Source: Acuticoccus mangrovi (GTDB taxonomy: Bacteria; Pseudomonadota; Alphaproteobacteria; Rhizobiales; Amorphaceae). From it: 64,000 nucleotides of DNA. The position numbers and the translations under genes are program-made. The DNA lies in contig NZ_JAEKJA010000001.1 in assembly GCF_016411865.1 (NCBI RefSeq), forward strand, positions 310,001 through 374,000, given 5' to 3'. Position 1 is the stretch's first letter. Every line of letters starts with the position of its first letter. Positions 59,449 to 64,000 of this stretch are shown here, piece after piece. The notes under the pieces are model-generated. The model saw only the letters and a program-made list of their open reading frames with translations, made no database searches and had not been told where the DNA came from.

Positions 59449-60033
59449 TTATTGGGAGAACGCGGCGTCGGGAAAGTCGTGCCAGCGCTTGATCTTCCAG
59501 CCGTCGGGTCCCTTCACCAGCCAGCCTTCGTAGTTGAGGCTCGACACGGCGCTGAACGTATGCGCATCCGCCGTGCTCGCTAGAAGGCCGACGACGCTGA
59601 CGTGGGCCGTGTCGGCGGTTTGGTCGAGGAAGAGGATGTTTGCCATCAGATGCCGACGCTGCTCGCCGGATGAGCGGAACGCGTTCATCCGCTTCGTCCA
59701 GAACGACCGGAAGCCGTCGCCGGTGAACGACAGCGCCGGCTCGCCCGGCTCACCGGCAACGAACTCGGCGTCCGCCGTGAAGAGGGAGAGCCAGGCGGCG
59801 GCCTCGAAGTTGTCGTAGGCGAACGAATAGGCAGAGATCAGATTGGTGATCGCGGCGCGATCGGTGACGTCGAAATCCGTCGAGCCGGGATTGCCCGTCG
59901 GCGCGTAGGTGTGAAGCGCGGCGACGCCGCTCGCAAAGCTTGCGCCCTCCGGCGGCGAGGTCTGAGCGAGGACCGGCGCGGCGGGCCAAAGGAGAAGCTG
60001 GGCGGCTAGGGCCCGTACGACGATCTGCGTCAT
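59449..60033 (-). CDS. Exported SnoaL-like (NTF2 fold) protein
   Basis: 194 residues with signal peptide VVRALAAQLLLWPAAPVLAQ. The mature part fits the SnoaL-like/NTF2 fold: DRAAITNLISAYSFAYDNFE is helix 1, AAWLSLFTADAEFVAG the cone strand, RRHLMANILFLDQTADTAHV and GWLVKGPDGWKIKRWHDFPD the sheet. Function open: enzyme (isomerase, dehydratase) or ligand carrier. It follows the DUF1254 gene by 110 bp in the same direction, probably one unit. Confidence 0.8.
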   Translation of the reverse strand: MTQIVVRALAAQLLLWPAAPVLAQTSPPEGASFASGVAALHTYAPTGNPGSTDFDVTDRAAITNLISAYSFAYDNFEAAAWLSLFTADAEFVAGEPGEPALSFTGDGFRSFWTKRMNAFRSSGEQRRHLMANILFLDQTADTAHVSVVGLLASTADAHTFSAVSSLNYEGWLVKGPDGWKIKRWHDFPDAAFSQ

Positions 60034-60142
60034 GTGTCCTTCATTCGTTTGATCACCGAAACCTGGTGGACGGACCAGCGCGCGGAGAGCGCCGGTCCGT
60101 CCGTGCCGTTGCCCGGGGCATCACCGTGCGCCCCCGATCTGA

Positions 60143-61597
60143 CTATTGCGCAGGTTGGCTGGCGTGTCCGGCCTTGGCGATCGCCGGAGGCGCCCACTTT
60201 CCGAGGATCGCATCCGGACGCGGTGCGTAAAGGCGCATCGTGACGTTGAACGGCCCGTCGGGAACGGGGAGCCAGTTCGCCTCTTTGTCCGCTCCGGGGC
60301 TTTCGGACTGGAAATAGAGGTCGAGCGAGCCGTCCGAACCGTGCTCGAGCGGCATCCAGCTCGAAAGGGCAAATCGGTTCAGGCTGTTGGCGATCTGGTA
60401 GCCGTCATTGTCGTAGACGGTCACGGACCAGAAGGCGTCGACCGGCGGGATCTCCGACGCTTCGAAGTGCAGGACGTAGTCGTTCTTGCCGTCGAACGGC
60501 TGGCCGTCGCCATCGACGAGCGCGATCGGGTAGATGGCGTCCTGCGGGACGTTGGCGCCGAGGCCGACGTCCGTCAGGATCGCGCGCTTCAGATAGTAGT
60601 TGCCGTAGACACCCACGGTGTCGATGTCCATCGACCAGCCGTTGGTCGTCGGCGCAATCTGGGGGGTCTTCCAGTCCATCAGCGAGAGCGCGGTCTTCGG
60701 CGCGGCCTCGATCGCGGCCTTGACGACCGGATCGGCGGTGTCGACGTCGAAGCTCTGACCCGGCACGATCCCGAGGCGGGCCATGCGGGCGACGATCGGT
60801 TGGTCGGTCAGGTGGGGCGGCTCCACCTCCAAGAGTTTCGCGGCGTAGGTGAAATAGTCCTTGCCGGCCATCTGGCGGATCTGCAGCTTCGGCGGCATCG
60901 AGATGTCGACCGTGGGATCCGGCGTGAACTTCGGCTCGCTCACGGTCTGCCCCCATTTCGACAGCGGGGTCACCTTGTAGCCATCCTGGATCGCATGAAC
61001 GGCGGCATAGTCGGACGGACCGTCGGTCTTGGTGCGGCCGATGATCCAAACGCGATAGGTCGGGGCGTCGATCCGCGCCGTTCCCTCCGGCAGCCCCAGG
61101 GTCTTGGCGAAGTCGCTGCCGAGGTCCGGCCGCCACTTCGGCGGGGCGATGAGGAAGTTCGCCGCCTTCGTCCCCGTGGTCCGCCATCCCGGGGAGGCGA
61201 AGACGTCGGTCCACATATCCAGCATCGGCAAAAGGTAGTAGCGGCCGTTGGTGTCGGGCACCGACACGATCATCGGCTCTTCGCTGAGGTCGAGAAATGT
61301 CGAGGAATAGAGCGTGTCGAAGTTTGGCCGCACCACCGATTTTTCGTTCGCGGTCGGGTAGGCGCGGACGTTGGTGAACCAGTTCTCGCTGCCGCCGAAG
61401 GCGTTCGCGCCCGGCGGAATGCTCGTGAGCTGCCGGCGCGTCAAATCCATGGTCACGATCGGATAGAAATAGAGATAAGCTTCCACTGCGATCGCATCGG
61501 CTTCGCTTTGGGAAATGCCCTGCGCGGACGCGGGCGAAGCCTGCAGCAACGTCGATGCGGCGAACACGGCGGCTATCAAGACACACTTCAGTTTCAT
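60143..61597 (-). CDS. Exported DUF1254/DUF1214 protein
   Basis: 484 residues: signal peptide MKLKCVLIAAVFAASTLLQA, then DUF1254 (AYLYFYPIVTMDLTRRQLTS; VRPNFDTLYSSTFLDLSEEP; RYYLLPMLDMWTDVFASPGW) and C-terminal DUF1214 (NDYVLHFEASEIPPVDAFWS; VTVYDNDGYQIANSLNRFAL; NWLPVPDGPFNVTMRLYAP). The family is widespread in bacteria and its role is unknown. It heads the small unit with the SnoaL-like gene. Confidence 0.88.
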   Translation of the reverse strand: MKLKCVLIAAVFAASTLLQASPASAQGISQSEADAIAVEAYLYFYPIVTMDLTRRQLTSIPPGANAFGGSENWFTNVRAYPTANEKSVVRPNFDTLYSSTFLDLSEEPMIVSVPDTNGRYYLLPMLDMWTDVFASPGWRTTGTKAANFLIAPPKWRPDLGSDFAKTLGLPEGTARIDAPTYRVWIIGRTKTDGPSDYAAVHAIQDGYKVTPLSKWGQTVSEPKFTPDPTVDISMPPKLQIRQMAGKDYFTYAAKLLEVEPPHLTDQPIVARMARLGIVPGQSFDVDTADPVVKAAIEAAPKTALSLMDWKTPQIAPTTNGWSMDIDTVGVYGNYYLKRAILTDVGLGANVPQDAIYPIALVDGDGQPFDGKNDYVLHFEASEIPPVDAFWSVTVYDNDGYQIANSLNRFALSSWMPLEHGSDGSLDLYFQSESPGADKEANWLPVPDGPFNVTMRLYAPRPDAILGKWAPPAIAKAGHASQPAQ

Positions 61598-62072
61598 TAG
61601 TTATTTATTCTCCCCAACTCGTGCCACACGATCGGTGGCTGGATCGTCAACTGCGCTCGGCTTTTGCGTTACATTCAACGTCGCTCTCTCGCGCGACCGC
61701 CATCGCAGTTGAACCGTCAATCGGCGCGACAATGAACCTTGGCCCGAGGAGGCGCAACGGCATTCCCACCGGCGGAGTCTGGATCGGCCGCGTCCTAGAC
61801 GGTCGGTCTAGGCCCGCTCCTTGGCCGGGCATGCGCGAGACCCTGAAAAAGACACGTCAATTCGCTGGCGCCGGATGATGGAGTGCTCCCCTCGGAACCG
61901 GGCTGCAAACTCATTCGGGGTGAGGCCGCCGATGCAAGGAGGCCGGCGTATGACGATCCTTGGGATCGGCCGGCGACGCCTTCGACAATGCGATGTGCGA
62001 GAGCTTCTTCGGCTCGTTCACGGCAACACCGAGCGGACCCGCCTCGGTTCCCGCAATCAAGGTCGCCCGGCC
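61598..62072. mobile_element. IS3-family transposase scars
   Basis: Two fragments of IS3-type transposase lie in opposite orientation. On the minus strand (about 61870-61948) RPPCIGGLTPNEFAARFRGE matches the usual transposase C-terminus (IGGLTPNEFA). On the plus strand (about 61957-62010) GSAGDAFDNAMCESFFGSF matches the catalytic-core end of such transposases. Neither is intact and no inverted repeats are visible. The rest of the gap has no recognisable gene. These scars lie at the edge where the lower-GC genes start. Confidence 0.7.
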
Positions 62073-63293
62073 TCACACAGGAGGGGCTTCGTCCGGTCTG
62101 TATCGCTCCGTGACGCCCGGCGTAAACGACGGTGCCAAGGAGACATAGCGCTTGCCAAATCGGCTCTCACCGATTTCGGATGTGGCTTTGACCGACGACT
62201 GAAACCGAGCCCAGGTGCGAACTTGGCGGTGAATCTCGAACGTCGGATGGCAGAGATGCCCGGTATCGACGAGGTCGTGATACTGCGCGAACTTGGAGTG
62301 GGCCCAGAAATCCTCGTTAAGTTCTGGATCGGGGTTTTTCCCATCACAACCGAGAAGGTAAATCGTGTCGTGAAACGTCGCGGCGACGGGTAACATCATG
62401 ATGTTCAGCACGCTATCCAATCCGGGAAGCCACCACTCCTGATCGAGTGCGAAGTTCGGCAGTGCCGGCCCTTGATTGCATAGGATTATTTGGTCACGTA
62501 ATTTAGGGTATTGTAAAGCTAGTAAGATTCCGAAAGGAGCTGTTGTCAGAAAATACGCCTCGCTCGATCTCATATAACTGAACAGATCATTGCGAAAACG
62601 CTCTGCATAACTCGATACACCAAAATGACTGACCACATCGCCGGCCGAAACTAAGTCGGGATTGATATGACCGAGAAGCTCTTGGCTCTGAACAGTGGAG
62701 TTGCAGACGTGAGTAAAGCAGCTTGAGAAATCAAAATTAAAGGCAGTATCGATCGACGGGCCTGTTCCGAAGACGCACGCTGACTTATAGTTTTTCTCAC
62801 TTACTTGTTTTCCGAATTCGCGAAAGCGACGTCGACCCTTGTGCAATTCCGCGTTACGCTGATCTGCCGAATGCAAGGTCCACATCAGGCGGCAGTAATT
62901 TCCGTACTCTGCGGTGTCGACATCATCCGTGGTTACGTTCACCACGGGGATCTTAGCGTTGCGAAAAATCTCGAGCGCCGAATCGGGGACCCGTGTCCAC
63001 ACCAGGACGAGTTTGGCTCTGCTGAGCGCTTCGGCATAGGCATTCCCAGCGCTCACCAATCGAATGTGAGGAACCGGTTGGCGAGACGCACACATATGGT
63101 CCGGCCGTCGCGCCATGCTGATGTCATTCGATGTCCCAAAAATGACATCGTCCAAGACACCAGGCGTATAGGGAAGATACCAACACGCGCGATGGTAGTG
63201 ATTGTTCAGGTCTTCCTGTGTGGAGAACGGCGGATAGTACACGACCGAGTGCTGGGTGACGTGGACGGGGTCCATTGCCGATACTTGCGTCAT
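62073..63293 (-). CDS. Possible DUF115-like carbohydrate-modification protein
   Basis: 406 residues, lower GC than the chromosome. The first ~170 residues (VVYYPPFSTQEDLNNHYHRA) are unassigned. From about 170, ACVFGTGPSIDTAF is a Rossmann-type loop of the GxGPS pattern, followed by HVCNSTVQSQELLGHINPDL and VSAGDVVSHFGVSSYAERFR, resembling DUF115/Maf-type proteins tied to flagellin or surface glycan modification. The last ~25 residues (SLAPSFTPGVTERYRPDEA) come from antisense of an IS scar, so the natural C-terminus was probably replaced. Assignment tentative. Confidence 0.55.
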   Translation of the reverse strand: MTQVSAMDPVHVTQHSVVYYPPFSTQEDLNNHYHRACWYLPYTPGVLDDVIFGTSNDISMARRPDHMCASRQPVPHIRLVSAGNAYAEALSRAKLVLVWTRVPDSALEIFRNAKIPVVNVTTDDVDTAEYGNYCRLMWTLHSADQRNAELHKGRRRFREFGKQVSEKNYKSACVFGTGPSIDTAFNFDFSSCFTHVCNSTVQSQELLGHINPDLVSAGDVVSHFGVSSYAERFRNDLFSYMRSSEAYFLTTAPFGILLALQYPKLRDQIILCNQGPALPNFALDQEWWLPGLDSVLNIMMLPVAATFHDTIYLLGCDGKNPDPELNEDFWAHSKFAQYHDLVDTGHLCHPTFEIHRQVRTWARFQSSVKATSEIGESRFGKRYVSLAPSFTPGVTERYRPDEAPPV

Positions 63294-63308
63294 ATTCGGC
63301 AGAAATTC

Positions 63309-64000
63309 CTACTTGCTGGGATTGCGTTTGACGATCGCGGCGAGACACGCCAGCGACAGGGCTGGACCCTCCGGTTCCTCCTTGGGAGGCACGCGCACAG
63401 GGGCCACCAACTTGACGGTTCGCTGGGGAGGGCCCGGTTGAAGAACGGCCCCAAAGCTCAGCACATGCGGAGCGTCGACACGAATCCCGAATTGATATGG
63501 CCGGGCTTGGCCATCGAAATACACTCTGAGACCAGGTAGAACAGTGGGATTTGCCACGTCGGCGATCAAAATCTGAACGTGAACAGAGGCGGCATCTCCA
63601 CATATGACTTCGAAAGACGCAGATTCGTCAGAGCCCATCCAACGAAACTCTGCAAATTCCTTCTCGGACGCCTGCTCCGGGGGATACCAACCCTCGCCTT
63701 CGAAGGCGGAGTCAAACACCACGAGATCGAGATGCTCGTCGCCGGAAACGTCCAATGCACTGCTGCGCCATGTCCGAGCGTGATCGGAGCGACGCTGCAC
63801 GATGAGCTGACTGGCCAACGGGCGCCATTCTTCGCCAGTTTGAAATTCGAGCGAGAGCGCCGCAGGGTCGAACTCGTTGAGTTCGGTTGGGTTCAACGAA
63901 CTGATGGTGGACTTCAGAAGCGTGCTCTCGATGGCGATGTCCGCTCGGTCGCCGGATAGCGGCGCTCTTTGGAGGCTTTTCAGCGCCTTGTCGAAGGCGC
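63309..64000 (-). CDS. Hypothetical protein, C-terminal part (cut by right edge)
   Basis: The frame is open from the window edge to a stop at 63309, at least 230 residues; the true start lies outside. A TTG at 63896 is only an internal codon, since sense coding (FDKALKSLQRAPLSGDRADI) continues past it. The part seen has beta-rich segments (FRWMGSDESASFEVICGDAA; VHVQILIADVANPTVLPGLR) and a Pro-rich C-terminus. Family not recognised. It is 15 bp upstream of the DUF115-like gene, one operon, possibly surface-polysaccharide related. Confidence 0.55.
   Translation of the reverse strand, partial: AFDKALKSLQRAPLSGDRADIAIESTLLKSTISSLNPTELNEFDPAALSLEFQTGEEWRPLASQLIVQRRSDHARTWRSSALDVSGDEHLDLVVFDSAFEGEGWYPPEQASEKEFAEFRWMGSDESASFEVICGDAASVHVQILIADVANPTVLPGLRVYFDGQARPYQFGIRVDAPHVLSFGAVLQPGPPQRTVKLVAPVRVPPKEEPEGPALSLACLAAIVKRNPSK

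Noticed and set aside
1-64000. CRISPR arrays, rRNA genes, toxin-antitoxin pairs
   Set aside because: No regularly spaced direct repeats, no rRNA sequence and no recognisable toxin family seen. The small pair at 4085-4576 is not a known toxin-antitoxin type.

Overview
The window is high-GC DNA from an alphaproteobacterium, most likely of the order Hyphomicrobiales (Rhizobiales). The evidence is an aerobic cob-type cobalamin pathway (cobN present), an FtcR/Rem-type flagellar regulator next to cheY and an alphaproteobacterial cheZ, a rhizobial palindromic repeat at 40130-40171, and a CtrA-like site at 42870. Genus cannot be fixed from the sequence alone.

Left edge to 11.4 kb: a DUF917 gene runs off the left end. 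A compact integrated element of about 10.7 kb (674-11378) then occupies the 3' end of a tRNA-Asn gene and is bounded by a 15-bp direct repeat. It carries a split primase-polymerase/DUF3987 helicase, an origin-like array of inverted repeats, a leftward repressor cassette, several small unknown genes, a head module (portal, protease-major capsid fusion, gpW-like connector, DUF2190 decoration protein), an excisionase-like HTH protein and a tyrosine integrase. No terminase, tail or lysis gene is recognisable. It looks like a capsid-encoding phage satellite or a strongly reduced prophage, and it is the most interesting object in the window.

11.5-21.1 kb: late cobalamin synthesis genes, cobP-cobW-cobN-cobO-(lipoprotein)-cobQ on the plus strand and cobC-cobD convergent on the minus strand. 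CobS, CobT and a cobalamin riboswitch were not seen. 21.4-26.9 kb: an SDR/acyl-CoA dehydrogenase pair and a family 5 ABC importer (binding protein and two permeases, no ATPase). 27-29.4 kb: ftcR, cheY, cheZ. 29.6-37.3 kb: minus-strand genes for a DUF1294 protein, an alpha/beta hydrolase, two related secreted proteins of unknown function, and a CoxE/MoxR pair. 37.4-42.9 kb: a GNAT enzyme, a molybdopterin oxidoreductase, an rRNA/tRNA methyltransferase and an ABC-F protein.

43-49.5 kb: a TRAP transporter operon whose last gene encodes one continuous isocitrate lyase/PEP mutase-type enzyme joined to a SAM methyltransferase domain; then a standalone EAL protein, a DUF3830 protein and tRNA-Pro(CGG). 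An integrase remnant lies next to the tRNA-Pro 3' end and marks the likely edge of a second genomic island. To its right are a 2050-residue glycine-rich autotransporter, a TonB-dependent siderophore-type receptor, a SnoaL-like and a DUF1254 exported protein, IS3-family scars, and two lower-GC genes of possible surface-carbohydrate function, the last cut by the right edge.
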